Shown: positions 51,524-60,327 of the stretch, one piece after another | Numbering within the stretch: the stretch's first letter is position 1 | Layout: each line of letters begins with the position of its first letter | DNA from: Brevibacterium jeotgali | GTDB taxonomy: Bacteria; Actinomycetota; Actinomycetes; Actinomycetales; Brevibacteriaceae | Direction: 5' to 3' | DNA: 64,000 bases | Assembly (NCBI RefSeq): GCF_900169175.1 | Contig: NZ_FXZM01000007.1 | Location: 62,001 to 126,000, forward strand | Program-made: the position numbers and the translations under genes | The notes under the pieces: generated by a model | What the model was told of the DNA's origin: nothing | Databases searched by the model: none | What the model saw: the letters and a program-made list of their open reading frames with translations, nothing else

Positions 51524-51684
51524 CCGCAGCACTGCGCCGCAACTGAGCCGTCACTTCAGCACTGGAAAATCCAGCTTCGTGTGCAGGAGCGACCACTCGA
51601 CGTGCTGGAGTGACCGATCAGCATCACAAGGATGCATGACACGGAGAGACAGCGCCGCACTCGCACCACCACCGCGCTCTTCCG

Positions 51685-51831
51685 CAGCGAGGGCACCGCC
51701 GAATGCTCGAGGAAGACCTCCTCGAGCACCGCGTCCTCGCTGATGCCGCGGGTCTTCGCCTGGCCCGCGACCTGCGACTCCACCAGCGGCGTCATGACGT
51801 AGCCGGGATTGATCGCATTCCAGGGGGGCGC
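51685..51831 (-). pseudogene. Short-chain dehydrogenase fragment A (3-hydroxybutyrate dehydrogenase-like)
   Basis: Within a broken frame the residues [20 protein letters not shown] and then [21 protein letters not shown] match the C-terminal part of 3-hydroxybutyrate dehydrogenase-type SDR proteins. The Rossmann half, the catalytic Tyr-Lys part and the end are all missing. The DNA at 51731-51823 is an 89 percent match to 57455-57547 in the same orientation. It is a decayed duplicate of fragment B. Confidence 0.75.
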
Positions 51832-51903
51832 TCGTCGGGCCAACCTCGAGGACTGATTCACGATAGCGAGCACCGGTCACCGACTGCGCATGCATCCGCA
51901 GGT

Positions 51904-51933
51904 CTGGCCCCCGGGAATGAACCCGAGGGCCAG
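51904..51933. terminator. Hairpin after the TRAP binding-protein gene
   Basis: CTGGCCC and GGGCCAG pair, followed by a mismatch and a CGGG/CCCG pair around loop AATGAA. It lies 15 bases after the stop of the leftward gene. Confidence 0.6.
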
Positions 51934-51947
51934 CGCCCCGATGCGGG

Positions 51948-53234
51948 CTAGCTCGGCCGGTGGTCCATAGCGGCGCTCGACTCGTAGACCAGTGCCGCGA
52001 ACTCATTGAAGTCCGCGTCCTCGTCGTACCACTCGTCGAATGTCTCCGTATCGCCCTGGTCCCCCAATCCCGACTCCTCGAGCTCTTCCGTCCAGCGCTC
52101 GACGGAATCGGCGATCGTCGCTGCGATGTCCTCATCGATGGAGCCGTTGGACACGGCGTCAGCCGTCAGTTCTTCGGACGTCTCTCGAAGGATGTCCTGG
52201 GCTCCCTGGTCGAAGGCAGAGACGTCGCCTCCATGCTCCTTCGCCTGCCTGATCACTGCAGCTGCACCATCTGTCTGACCCTTCACGACGCCGCCTGATG
52301 CGAGCGCGTTGCTGTCGAAGATGATCTGCTGGTACGCCAGCGGAAGGTCGGCGAAACTGCTGCCTGCGAGGAATGCTCCGGCGGCCCTCGGAAAGCTCGA
52401 GTCAGTCGTGTACGTGAGGTTCTCCGCAGCCTCGACGAGCCCGCTCTCAGCAGAGACCGCCGCCGGACCCAGATTGCAGTCCACCGTTCCGCGCTGGAGC
52501 GCTTCGAACACCTCGGTGTGCTCCATAGACACAGGCGAAGCGCCAAGATCCTGCATCATCGCAGACTGCGCGACCGAGCCGATCCGCACTTGGCTCCCCT
52601 GCCAACCCGATTCAGAGATCGAGGGTTCACCGCAGAATGCGTAGTATCCCGCTGAGGGGATGATCGGGGTGAGGGGAACGACGCCCTTCTCTTCATACGT
52701 GCTGAGCACAGACTCATTGCTCCAGCCGATGTCGTTGTACACCGCGTGCGGAAGGAACTCGCCCAGGAACGGAGACGAGGGCAGCAGCGCCGTCGTCGTT
52801 GCCAGGTCGTTGATCGCCGGGAACTCGGTCGGGCTGTAGGTGGGAATGGCGTAGGAGAGGTCCAGCCGTCCGTCCGCCAGCGCATCCGGGATCTCGTCGT
52901 ACCCGGCGATAGCCTGCCCCCAGACCATCTCGATCTCGACCTTGCCGTTGGAGCGCTCCTCGACGAGCTCCTTCATCACAGTGCCCGCGGGACTGGCGAT
53001 GGACGTCGGCGATCCGGCCACCGGCTGGAAGTTGAGGGTGATGGGGTCGAGATCCTCGATGAGCTCGTTCACGTCGTCCTGTGACGCACCGTACTCGAAT
53101 CCTTCACCAGCTCCGCCTCCGCCTGTTCCCGCGCCGCTGACTCCGCCGGCGCACCCACTGAGCGTCAGGGCTGCGACAGCGACCGCCCCCGCGATAGAGC
53201 GCCGTGTCGCACAGCTCGGTACGTTGTTCTTCAT
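51948..53234 (-). CDS. TRAP transporter substrate-binding lipoprotein (DctP-like)
   Basis: The 428-residue protein has a lipoprotein signal with lipobox LSGC (Cys near residue 28) and a Gly-rich linker. The mature part fits DctP-type TRAP binding proteins, with LADGRLDLSYAIPTYSPTEFPAINDLA and EVFEALQRGTVDCNLGP carrying the substrate-contact region. These bind organic acids outside the cell. No DctQ or DctM membrane gene lies in the window, so it is an orphan or the partner lies elsewhere. It follows the acyl-CoA dehydrogenase gene by 118 bases and probably belongs to the same TetR-controlled unit. Confidence 0.8.
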   Translation of the reverse strand: MKNNVPSCATRRSIAGAVAVAALTLSGCAGGVSGAGTGGGGAGEGFEYGASQDDVNELIEDLDPITLNFQPVAGSPTSIASPAGTVMKELVEERSNGKVEIEMVWGQAIAGYDEIPDALADGRLDLSYAIPTYSPTEFPAINDLATTTALLPSSPFLGEFLPHAVYNDIGWSNESVLSTYEEKGVVPLTPIIPSAGYYAFCGEPSISESGWQGSQVRIGSVAQSAMMQDLGASPVSMEHTEVFEALQRGTVDCNLGPAAVSAESGLVEAAENLTYTTDSSFPRAAGAFLAGSSFADLPLAYQQIIFDSNALASGGVVKGQTDGAAAVIRQAKEHGGDVSAFDQGAQDILRETSEELTADAVSNGSIDEDIAATIADSVERWTEELEESGLGDQGDTETFDEWYDEDADFNEFAALVYESSAAMDHRPS

Positions 53235-53352
53235 AGGGGTCTCCTTTGTCCTGAAAAAGATTCTTGCGTCATCGTGGAAGCATCACCGAGACGATGCGCG
53301 GGCGCTGAGGCACGCGCGCGATGAGAGGGAGCTTCCACAGTGAGAGGCGCCT

Positions 53353-54534
53353 CTATCGGTCGGCGCTGCTGGCGAGCACCCCACTGCCGGCGACTGCGCT
53401 CCGTACGACCATCCGCGTCAGGTTGCGCTCGTGTATCTGCGAGGTGCCCTCGTAGATGCGCAGGGCGCGCACATCGCGCCAGATGCGCGGAATCGGCCCC
53501 TCCCCCACGATCCCGTCTCCGCCGAAGATCTGCACTGCGCTGTCCGCCAGCCGTCCGACCGCCTCCGACGCGAAGTACTTCGCCGCAGAGATCCTGTCCG
53601 CATCGATATGTCCGGCGTCGAACCGCCGGGCACACTCGAGGACGAGCGCCCGAGCCGCCGACATCTCCGCGTAGCCCCGGCCGATGAGTGCCTGCAGTGC
53701 GCCGAGGTCCGCAAGACGTGTGCCGAACTGCGTCCGGGTGTCCGTGAACGTCCCTATCTCGCGCAGGAGCCTCTCCCCCTGCCCCACGCACGTCGCAGCG
53801 ACGTGGGTGCGCGCATGGTTGATTCCTCGCAGCGCCGCTTTCAGTCCACTGCCCCGCTTGCCGAGCACAGATCCGTACGGGATCTCGACGGAGCTGAACT
53901 CGATCGATCCGACGGGTCCTGCCTCGTGTCCGTTCATGGTCGTCGACGCGTGTGACACGACACCGGGGGCGTCGGCAGGAACAAGCACAGTCGTCATGCC
54001 CCCGCCCACGTCATCGCGCGCAAAGACGAGGTAGAGGTCGGCCCAGGCACCATTCGTGATGAATCTCTTGCGCCCGTCGAGGACGAACCCGGCGCCCGTG
54101 TCGGTGAGAACCGTTTCCACAGCGCTCGCATCGGAACCCGCGTTGTCCTCCGTGAGCGCGAAAGCGGTGACGCAGTCACCTGTCACCATGCGCGGCAGCA
54201 ACGTGCGCTTCTGCTCTTCCGAGCCGTGGTCGAGGATCGCCTGGGAGCACAGACCGATGACAGTCGAGAACCGGGACCTGTACACCACAGAAGCGCGGGT
54301 GAACTCGAAGGTGAGGAGCACCTGCTCCTCCATCGACCGCTCACTCCCCCCGTACTCACGCGGCACGCTGATCGCGTAGAGGCCTCGTTGTCGAATCTGA
54401 TCCATGACGTCGTCGGGGACCTCTCGGTCCTCCTGCATGCGCCCTTCAGCAGGAATGAGCACCTCATCGGTGAAGTCACGTATCGAGGCACGATACGAGT
54501 CGAAGTCTTCGTCATTCGCCTGCACGGATTCCAT
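53353..54534 (-). CDS. Acyl-CoA dehydrogenase
   Basis: The 393-residue flavoprotein has the acyl-CoA dehydrogenase layout: N-terminal helical domain, the FAD-contact FALTEDNAGSDASAVET and FITNGAWADLYLV in the middle beta domain, and the C-terminal helical domain with QIFGGDGIVGEGPIPRIWRD and IYEGTSQIHERNL, the last containing the segment with the catalytic Glu in many members. It makes a 2,3-double bond in an acyl-CoA. It starts 3 bases after the CoA-transferase stop, so the two act on the same substrate. Confidence 0.88.
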   Translation of the reverse strand: MESVQANDEDFDSYRASIRDFTDEVLIPAEGRMQEDREVPDDVMDQIRQRGLYAISVPREYGGSERSMEEQVLLTFEFTRASVVYRSRFSTVIGLCSQAILDHGSEEQKRTLLPRMVTGDCVTAFALTEDNAGSDASAVETVLTDTGAGFVLDGRKRFITNGAWADLYLVFARDDVGGGMTTVLVPADAPGVVSHASTTMNGHEAGPVGSIEFSSVEIPYGSVLGKRGSGLKAALRGINHARTHVAATCVGQGERLLREIGTFTDTRTQFGTRLADLGALQALIGRGYAEMSAARALVLECARRFDAGHIDADRISAAKYFASEAVGRLADSAVQIFGGDGIVGEGPIPRIWRDVRALRIYEGTSQIHERNLTRMVVRSAVAGSGVLASSADR

Positions 54535-54537
54535 GCG

Positions 54538-55686
54538 TCATGCTCCTGTCTGGTGCTTGGGCTGTGTGCCGTTCGCGCCGGCATCCGGCACGGGGCGGAA
54601 CTGGTCGATCCGCTGTCCGTCGACTCGATAGGCGAGCCCCAGCTGGAGGTCGCCTGTGGACGGCTGGCGCCTGAAGAGTCCGGGGTACGCGTGCTCCGCC
54701 ACAGCCAGCACCTGCGCGTAGTCACGCACGACTCCCGCGACGATGCCCGCCTCACTCAAGCGTGAGACGAGCAGTTCACTCGGCTCCTCCGCGAATTCTC
54801 CTGCCAGGCTCTCCCGGAGCGCGGCCCGGTTCTGCACACGGGCCGCGTTGTCCACGAACCGAGGATCCTCGATGAGGTCGGTGCGTCCCAGCAGTTCGCA
54901 GAGCCGCCTCCAGTGGCTGTCTGCATAGGCGGAGAGGACGATGTGGCCGTCTCGAGTCGCTATCACCTCTGCAGCCGGCGCCATACTGGGTTGACCGTTC
55001 CCCGCTCGGATCGGCACCTCGCCGCTCGCGAAGTACTCCTCCCACAATGTCGCCTGCATCCGAATCGCGACTTCCAGCAGTGAGGTCTCGACGACTCCCC
55101 CGCGCCCTGTCCGTCCCGTGCGCAGCAGTGCAGCGAGTATCCCCTGGGCCAGCACCTCTGCCGCGCAGGCGTCCACCGCCGTGAATCCGACCCGCATCGG
55201 CTCGGAGTCCCGGCTGCCGTTGATCGACATCATGCCGCTCTCGGCCTGTGCGGCGATGTCCAATCCGGGCCGCTTCGAGAGAGGACCGTCGAATCCGAAC
55301 CCGGAGATCCTCCCGTACACGAGCCGTGGGTTCAGAGCAAGGCATTCGTCGGGCCCCAGCCCCAGACGCTCGAGACTGCCGGGGCGCGCATTCACGACGA
55401 GCACGTCGGCATCCGCGATGATCTCGAGCGCACGCCGCTTGCCCTCCTCCGATCGCAGGTCGAGAACGATCGACTCCTTGCCTGCGTTGTACGCCCGGAC
55501 CATCGCCTCGCCCGTCGGACCGACGAGTCGCGCCTGGTCCCCGCTGGGCGGTTCGATCTTCACAACTTCGGCACCCAGCTCACCCAGCACCGCGGCCGCA
55601 CCCGGCGCCGCGATGTACTGGCCGAGGTCGACCACTCGATATCCGCTCAGGGGCAGTTCCCCGCCCCCACCTGCCTGTTCTGTCAT
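54538..55686 (-). CDS. Family III CoA-transferase (CaiB/Frc/BaiF)
   Basis: The 382-residue protein is a class III CoA-transferase. Its start LSGYRVVDLGQYIAAPGAAAVLGELGAEVVKIE is diagnostic, and Asp172 in AVDACAAEVLAQGILAALLRTGRTGRGGVVE is the residue that forms the acyl-anhydride in formyl-CoA transferase. It moves CoA between organic acids. The start was set at MTEQAGG, with a GGGGA site before it; the longer frame overlaps the operator palindrome. It heads the unit that goes on to the acyl-CoA dehydrogenase and TRAP protein. Confidence 0.87.
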   Translation of the reverse strand: MTEQAGGGGELPLSGYRVVDLGQYIAAPGAAAVLGELGAEVVKIEPPSGDQARLVGPTGEAMVRAYNAGKESIVLDLRSEEGKRRALEIIADADVLVVNARPGSLERLGLGPDECLALNPRLVYGRISGFGFDGPLSKRPGLDIAAQAESGMMSINGSRDSEPMRVGFTAVDACAAEVLAQGILAALLRTGRTGRGGVVETSLLEVAIRMQATLWEEYFASGEVPIRAGNGQPSMAPAAEVIATRDGHIVLSAYADSHWRRLCELLGRTDLIEDPRFVDNAARVQNRAALRESLAGEFAEEPSELLVSRLSEAGIVAGVVRDYAQVLAVAEHAYPGLFRRQPSTGDLQLGLAYRVDGQRIDQFRPVPDAGANGTQPKHQTGA

Positions 55687-55772
55687 CTCTGATCCCCATC
55701 GATCGGTCACTGCGTCGTCAACCGCCGCAGTGCAGGGGCCTGATGAGCATCGGACGCACTCACCGACCCGCA

Positions 55773-55807
55773 CTAGTATCACTCCGTTACTAACGGAATG
55801 CTACTAG
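55773..55807. promoter_or_regulatory. 35-base palindromic operator for the TetR regulator
   Basis: A palindrome with arms of 17 bases around a single central C at 55790 has only two unpaired positions. The core is CCGTTA-C-TAACGG and the outer ends are CTAGTA and TACTAG. It lies between the divergent CoA-transferase and TetR genes (91 bases before the TetR start) and overlaps -10-like sequences on both strands, so it is probably the binding site of the TetR protein. Confidence 0.75.
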
Positions 55808-55898
55808 CATGGATCTGCAGGACTTCGCTGTCAAGAGCTGTGGAGGAGCCGTATCCTCGAGCTGACACGAGGCGACTCACGACGAGGAGGAGGACCTG

Positions 55899-56567
55899 GT
55901 GGCAGAGAACGTGAAGAAGACGCGGACGCGAGGCACCCGCGAGGAGACGGAGCAGGTGATCCTCGACTCCACGCTGAGGCTGCTGGAGAAGAACGGCATC
56001 CTCGCCGGGCTCACCATCCGCGACGTCGTCCGGGAGTCACAGGTGAACCAGGGGCAGGTCTATCAGTACTTCGGTGATCGCCGGGGTCTGCTGCGCGAGG
56101 CGATCCGGCGCAAGGTCAGCTCCGACATGCCGGATATGAGCGTCCACTTCCGACTGCCCTTCAGGCAGCGCCGCCGGCGGATGTGGCGCTGGGCCCTCGA
56201 CAATGCGCCTCTCGTCCAGCTTCAGGCGCTGCTGGCCGTCGAAGGAGAGACCGACGTGCCGATGTTCCCCTCGTTCGACGACGCCGTGGACCGAGTGCGG
56301 CGCGATCAGTCCGACCGTGAGGTCGACGCGTCGTTGGATCCGATGCTCACCCATCTCATGACGACGTCGATGTATCTCGGATACGCGCTCTTCCGCCGGG
56401 TGATGGCCGCGCGATCGCACACTGCCCTCGCCGACCTCGACGCGCGCGCAGAGGCGTTCTTCCTCGAGGTCATCGACCGCATGGGCCCTCGCGGCGGGCA
56501 CACCGACGACTCTGCTGGAGAGCACGACGCATCCGCGGAAGCCTGTGCCGGCGGGAACGAGCAGTGA
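55899..56567 (+). CDS. TetR-family regulator of the CoA-transferase operon
   Basis: The 222-residue protein has a basic start, a TetR DNA-binding domain (residues 15-65, IRDVVRESQVNQGQVYQYFGDR) and a helical ligand domain that ends in an acidic tail. The GTG start has AGGAGGAGG upstream. It is divergent from the CoA-transferase gene and shares the 35-base palindrome, so it probably represses both directions and releases DNA on binding an acyl-CoA or its acid. Confidence 0.85.
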   Translation: MAENVKKTRTRGTREETEQVILDSTLRLLEKNGILAGLTIRDVVRESQVNQGQVYQYFGDRRGLLREAIRRKVSSDMPDMSVHFRLPFRQRRRRMWRWALDNAPLVQLQALLAVEGETDVPMFPSFDDAVDRVRRDQSDREVDASLDPMLTHLMTTSMYLGYALFRRVMAARSHTALADLDARAEAFFLEVIDRMGPRGGHTDDSAGEHDASAEACAGGNEQ

Positions 56568-56622
56568 TCGCCGCAGGTCAGATGCTCGGCCAGAAGCCCC
56601 GGCAGAAGCCCCGGCGACATGC

Positions 56623-56979
56623 TCAGCCGGCGAAGGCGACGACCAGGATCGACATGACACCGACGCCGAGGACGACCGCGGTGAGTGCGAAGATCGCCCC
56701 GGTACTCGCTGTCATGGCTTCCGACGCGAGGCCCGCGACGCTTCGCCTGTACCGGCGCTTCTGTGTCAGCAGCACAGCGATCGCCCCGATCCACAGAACG
56801 CTGACCGTCGGGACGATCCAGAGCCCGAAATGCGGTGTCCAGCGGAGCAGGATCGCAGACGCGACGAACAGCGACACGATCGTCCTCCCCCACGCGAGGC
56901 TCGTGCGTTCAGGCTGCAGCCCGGCGTCGGAGTGGCCCCGGAGGGCGACCTGTGGCTTCCTATCGCCTCGCATCCGCAT
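56623..56979 (-). CDS. DUF202 membrane protein, second copy
   Basis: The 118-residue protein is a DUF202 (YidH-like) membrane protein with the signature LQPERTSLAWGRTIVSLFVA and three membrane segments. Its ATG shares one base with the stop of the preceding DUF202 gene (TGATG). DUF202 proteins often occur as such pairs; their function is unknown. Confidence 0.83.
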   Translation of the reverse strand: MRMRGDRKPQVALRGHSDAGLQPERTSLAWGRTIVSLFVASAILLRWTPHFGLWIVPTVSVLWIGAIAVLLTQKRRYRRSVAGLASEAMTASTGAIFALTAVVLGVGVMSILVVAFAG

Positions 56980-57380
56980 CACATCAGGAGGTAGAGACAG
57001 GTGCCCACGCAGGCCGCACTCGCCACGACGGCCATGATCGGGACGATGAGTGGAAGCGGCAGCGGACGAGCATGCCGCATCGCCCGCTCGACCCGCAGCC
57101 ATCTCACGGCGGCACCGACTGCGAGGAGCGTTCCGATGAGGAGGAGGACGATCGCGAGGACGTGCTTGATCTCGTCCGGCATGTCCGGGAGCGGCAGCGC
57201 CGCGAGCGCGATCCCGCCCGCGAGGAAGGCGAGCGCTGTCCGTGTCCATGCGAGGAACGTGCGTTCATTGGCAAGGGTGAACCGCGGATCAGGCTCCGTT
57301 CCACCGGGGAGGACTGTTCGAGTCAGCCACCCCCTCTCGTCCGATCGACCCACATCGTCTTTTTCGTCGTCAGCGCTCAT
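56979..57380 (-). CDS. DUF202 membrane protein (YidH-like), first copy
   Basis: The 133-residue protein has the DUF202 signature [20 protein letters not shown] followed by three membrane segments. It is the longer of the two and has a charged N-terminal part of about 35 residues. Its ATG overlaps the original stop of the decayed SDR gene (ATGA), which shows that all three were once in one operon. The function is unknown. Confidence 0.85.
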   Translation of the reverse strand: MSADDEKDDVGRSDERGWLTRTVLPGGTEPDPRFTLANERTFLAWTRTALAFLAGGIALAALPLPDMPDEIKHVLAIVLLLIGTLLAVGAAVRWLRVERAMRHARPLPLPLIVPIMAVVASAACVGTCLYLLM

Positions 57381-57696
57381 TCCGTGGACCAGCCCCCGTC
57401 GATCGAGTACCCGGAGCCGTTGATCGCCCGACCGGCCCCGAGGCTATGTGAACTGCGTCCTCGCTGATGCCGCGTGTCTTCGCCTGGTCCGCGGCCCGCG
57501 ACTCGACCGGCGGGGTCATGACGCAGCCGGGATTGATCGCATCGCAGGTGACGCCCCTGGGTCCGCCCTCCAGCGCGGTCGTCTTCGTGAGCCCCATGAG
57601 CCCGTGCTTCGCGGCGAAGGCGAGCGCGGCAGCCCGGCCGGCCCCGGAGGCTGCGCCCGTGACGAGAGCGCGGCGGTCTCTCAGCAGATCAGTCAT
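57377..57696 (-). pseudogene. Short-chain dehydrogenase fragment B (decayed)
   Basis: It starts like an SDR protein, with [20 protein letters not shown], but jumps after AALAFA directly to [21 protein letters not shown], so about 130 residues including the catalytic Ser are deleted. It goes on with [20 protein letters not shown] and, in another frame after about 57440, ends with [14 protein letters not shown] second internal deletion removed the part just before that. A leaderless promoter (TATCGT 7 bases before the ATG) survives. It was a 3-hydroxybutyrate dehydrogenase-like gene. Confidence 0.85.
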
Positions 57697-57703
57697 GCGG
57701 CCC

Positions 57704-57709
57704 ACGATA
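57704..57709 (-). promoter_or_regulatory. -10 element before the SDR pseudogene
   Basis: TATCGT on the minus strand ends 7 bases before the ATG at 57696 and could still drive transcription of the two DUF202 genes. Confidence 0.45.
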
Positions 57710-57733
57710 CGCCGACCGCCGCGCTCACAGCCC

Positions 57734-58930
57734 TCACTCGTCCAGCAGCGCCGCCGCGTACATCGGCCGGGCCGCGTCCTCGCTGGGCGGGTGGAAGAGC
57801 CCAGCCGTCGCATCGCGGAACACGCGACTGATCTCGCTCCCGTTGCCGAATCCGCTTCCACCGGAGCACATGAGCGCAGCCTCTGCGCTCCTCCTCGCGG
57901 CCCTCGACGCGTTGATCCGCGCGCTCACCAGTCGCAGCGGCCAGCCCGCCCCGTGGTCGGCGAGCTCATCGAAGTCCCGCGTGTAGGCGTCCAGCTGCGC
58001 GGGCACCGCCAGGTAGTCCATGTGCGCGTCGGCCAGGCGCACGCGCGTCTCCGGCACCTCGGCGTACGACACGCCCTTCTTCGCGGACTTCCGCTTCTTC
58101 AGCGCCTCCGCCCCCAGCTCCAGCGCCCGCTGCGCGACACCCGCGTAGACGGATGCGATGAGCAGCTGGAAGCTGCTCGTGATCGCGAAGGTGAGCAGAT
58201 CAGGAACGGGGCCCGGTGCGATGCGGCGGGCCACCTTCTCCGGCTCCATCCGCACGTCGTCGAGGATCGTCGCGCGACTGTGGGACGGCCGCATCCCCAT
58301 GACGTCCCAGTCGTCGGAGGGCTTGATCCCGTCGGCGCTCCGGTCCAGGAACCCGTAGACCAGCCGCGGATCGTCCTCGTCAGAGGCATCCAGCCCGTGC
58401 ACGATCAGCCGCGTCCACACCGGGGTGAGCGACGTGAAGACCTTCACACCGCTCAGCAGATAGCCGCCGTCGGCCTGCGGCTCCGCCTGCGTGTTCGAGC
58501 CCTGCAGCACCCAGTCGTTCGCCGGTTCGCTGATCCCGAACGCGAACACCTCCCCGTCGCGGGCCTCCTCCAGCACCCAGTCGAGCGAGTGGTCTCCACG
58601 CGCGCCCATCGCGTGGACGACGCCCGTGCACATGAGATGCATGTTGACCGCCAGCGCCGTGCCCGGAGCAGCCGTCGCCAGCCGCTGCTGCAGGCGCGAC
58701 ACCTGGTGGAGGCTGAGCCCCGGGCCCCCCATCGACTCCGGCACGAAGAGCCGCAGGTACCCGGAGGCCCGCAGCTCCTCGAGGTCGTCGTAGAAGAACG
58801 CGTTCTCCCGGTCGTAGTCGGCCGCTCGCGCCCGGAACCTCTCCAGCAGGTCCTCCGGCAGGTAGGTCTGCGCGAGCTCCTCGTGCCGCGCCTCCCGCGC
58901 CGCCGCCGGCGCCTCCTGCGAATGCGTCAT
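57734..58930 (-). CDS. Acyl-CoA dehydrogenase-family protein
   Basis: The 398-residue protein has the fold of an acyl-CoA dehydrogenase: [20 protein letters not shown] at the start, a middle part with [14 protein letters not shown] and [18 protein letters not shown], and a C-terminal helical domain. It lacks the IYEGT motif; the end reads [20 protein letters not shown]. Such proteins may be dehydrogenases or flavin monooxygenases. Its ATG overlaps the stop of the ketoacyl synthase gene by 4 bases, so both act in the same pathway. Confidence 0.83.
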   Translation of the reverse strand: MTHSQEAPAAAREARHEELAQTYLPEDLLERFRARAADYDRENAFFYDDLEELRASGYLRLFVPESMGGPGLSLHQVSRLQQRLATAAPGTALAVNMHLMCTGVVHAMGARGDHSLDWVLEEARDGEVFAFGISEPANDWVLQGSNTQAEPQADGGYLLSGVKVFTSLTPVWTRLIVHGLDASDEDDPRLVYGFLDRSADGIKPSDDWDVMGMRPSHSRATILDDVRMEPEKVARRIAPGPVPDLLTFAITSSFQLLIASVYAGVAQRALELGAEALKKRKSAKKGVSYAEVPETRVRLADAHMDYLAVPAQLDAYTRDFDELADHGAGWPLRLVSARINASRAARRSAEAALMCSGGSGFGNGSEISRVFRDATAGLFHPPSEDAARPMYAAALLDE

Positions 58931-60327
58931 CGTGACTCCTCCTCGTGTCTCTGAGTGCGCGCGAACACGACCGCCGCGTTGTGTCCGCCGAAGCCGAACG
59001 ACGTCGACAGCACAGTTCCCAGGTCGGCCCTCCGCGCCTCACCGCGCACCACGTCGAGGTCGAACTCCGGATCGTCCGCATTGAGGGTGGGCGGGATGAG
59101 GCCGTTCGTCAGCGAGCGGATCGCGAGGATCCCCTCGACGACGCCGGCCGCGCCCAGCAGGTGCCCGGTCGTCGACTTCGTCGCCGTGACCGGAACCTCC
59201 CGCGCCCGAGGCCCCAGCACGTCGGACAGAGCCGTCGCCTCCGCGGCGTCCCCGGCCGGCGTGCCGGTTCCGTGGGCGTTCACGTGGTCGACGGCGTCCG
59301 GGCCGAGGCACGCATCGGCGAGGCACGCGCGCATCGACAGCGCTGCGCCGCGGCCCTCAGGGTGAGGGGCGGTCGGATGGTGGGCGTCGCTCGAGGCGCC
59401 GAACCCCGCGAGCTCTGCCAGGACCTCGGCGTCCCGGTCGTAGGCGGTGTCCTCGGCCTCGAGCAGGATCGCCGCGGCTCCCTGAGACATGACGAAGCCG
59501 GACCTGTCGCGGTCGAAGGGACGGCTCGCGGACGCGGGATCGTCCTCGAAGCCCGCGGCGAGCGCCCGCAGGTTCGCATTCGAGGAGAGGTTCACCGCAC
59601 CCAGGCAGTCCTCCATCCCCACGACCAGCACCGCGTCCGCATACCCGTGCCGGATGAGGCGGAGCCCGTCCCCCAGCCCGACCGCGCCGGACGCGCACGT
59701 CGCACTCACACCGTGCGACGTGCCGAGCGCGCCGTACCGGTGGCTCAGCAGTGCCGCCGCTCCATCGGGCGCACCGTAGATCGCAAGCGTCAGCGGCACC
59801 GAGCGGGGCCCGCCCGCGTCATAGGCGCGCGTCGCGGCCTGCATCGCATCGACGGGTCCGGATCCGGTGGCGGCGAGGACGACGAGGCGCGGCGGATCCC
59901 ACGGCAGGTCCTCGGGCGCCGGCACCGTTCCGGAGCGCCTGGTCGCCTGTGCGATGGCCTGGTCCGCTGCGGCGATCGCCCACTGCTGGACCGGGCTGAG
60001 ACGGCGGGCGAGCGCACGCGGCAGATGCGCCTCGGGGTCGAAATCGCGCACCTGGCCGCCGATCCGCACCGGCAGGTCCGAGAACTGGTCACCCTCGAGC
60101 ACGCGGATGGCGCTGCGACCGTCGCGGGCCGCTTCCCACAGCGCGTCCGCGCTGTTCCCGCTGGGTGTGATCGCACCCAGCCCGGTGACGACGACGCGCC
60201 GCGCCGCTGCCGGAGCCTGCGTCGCAGGCGTCTGTGCAGGCGCGTGACCCTCTGCCGTCGCGTGACCCTCTGCCGGCGCAGGGCTCCGGGTCACAGGGCT
60301 CCGGGTCACAGCCTTCTCGTCCGTCAC
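58927..60327 (-). CDS. Beta-ketoacyl-ACP synthase (KAS II-like)
   Basis: The 466-residue protein is a thiolase-fold condensing enzyme with the full Cys-His-His triad: Cys211 in SATCASG, His352 in NAHGTGTPAGD and His389 in STTGHLLGA, plus Lys384. It condenses an acyl starter with malonyl-ACP. The first 40 residues are unusual, with duplicated TRSPVTRSP and EGHA repeats. The GTG start overlaps the ligase stop (GTGA). No acyl carrier protein is encoded next to it, so it must use the cell's own ACP. Confidence 0.87.
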   Translation of the reverse strand: MTDEKAVTRSPVTRSPAPAEGHATAEGHAPAQTPATQAPAAARRVVVTGLGAITPSGNSADALWEAARDGRSAIRVLEGDQFSDLPVRIGGQVRDFDPEAHLPRALARRLSPVQQWAIAAADQAIAQATRRSGTVPAPEDLPWDPPRLVVLAATGSGPVDAMQAATRAYDAGGPRSVPLTLAIYGAPDGAAALLSHRYGALGTSHGVSATCASGAVGLGDGLRLIRHGYADAVLVVGMEDCLGAVNLSSNANLRALAAGFEDDPASASRPFDRDRSGFVMSQGAAAILLEAEDTAYDRDAEVLAELAGFGASSDAHHPTAPHPEGRGAALSMRACLADACLGPDAVDHVNAHGTGTPAGDAAEATALSDVLGPRAREVPVTATKSTTGHLLGAAGVVEGILAIRSLTNGLIPPTLNADDPEFDLDVVRGEARRADLGTVLSTSFGFGGHNAAVVFARTQRHEEESR

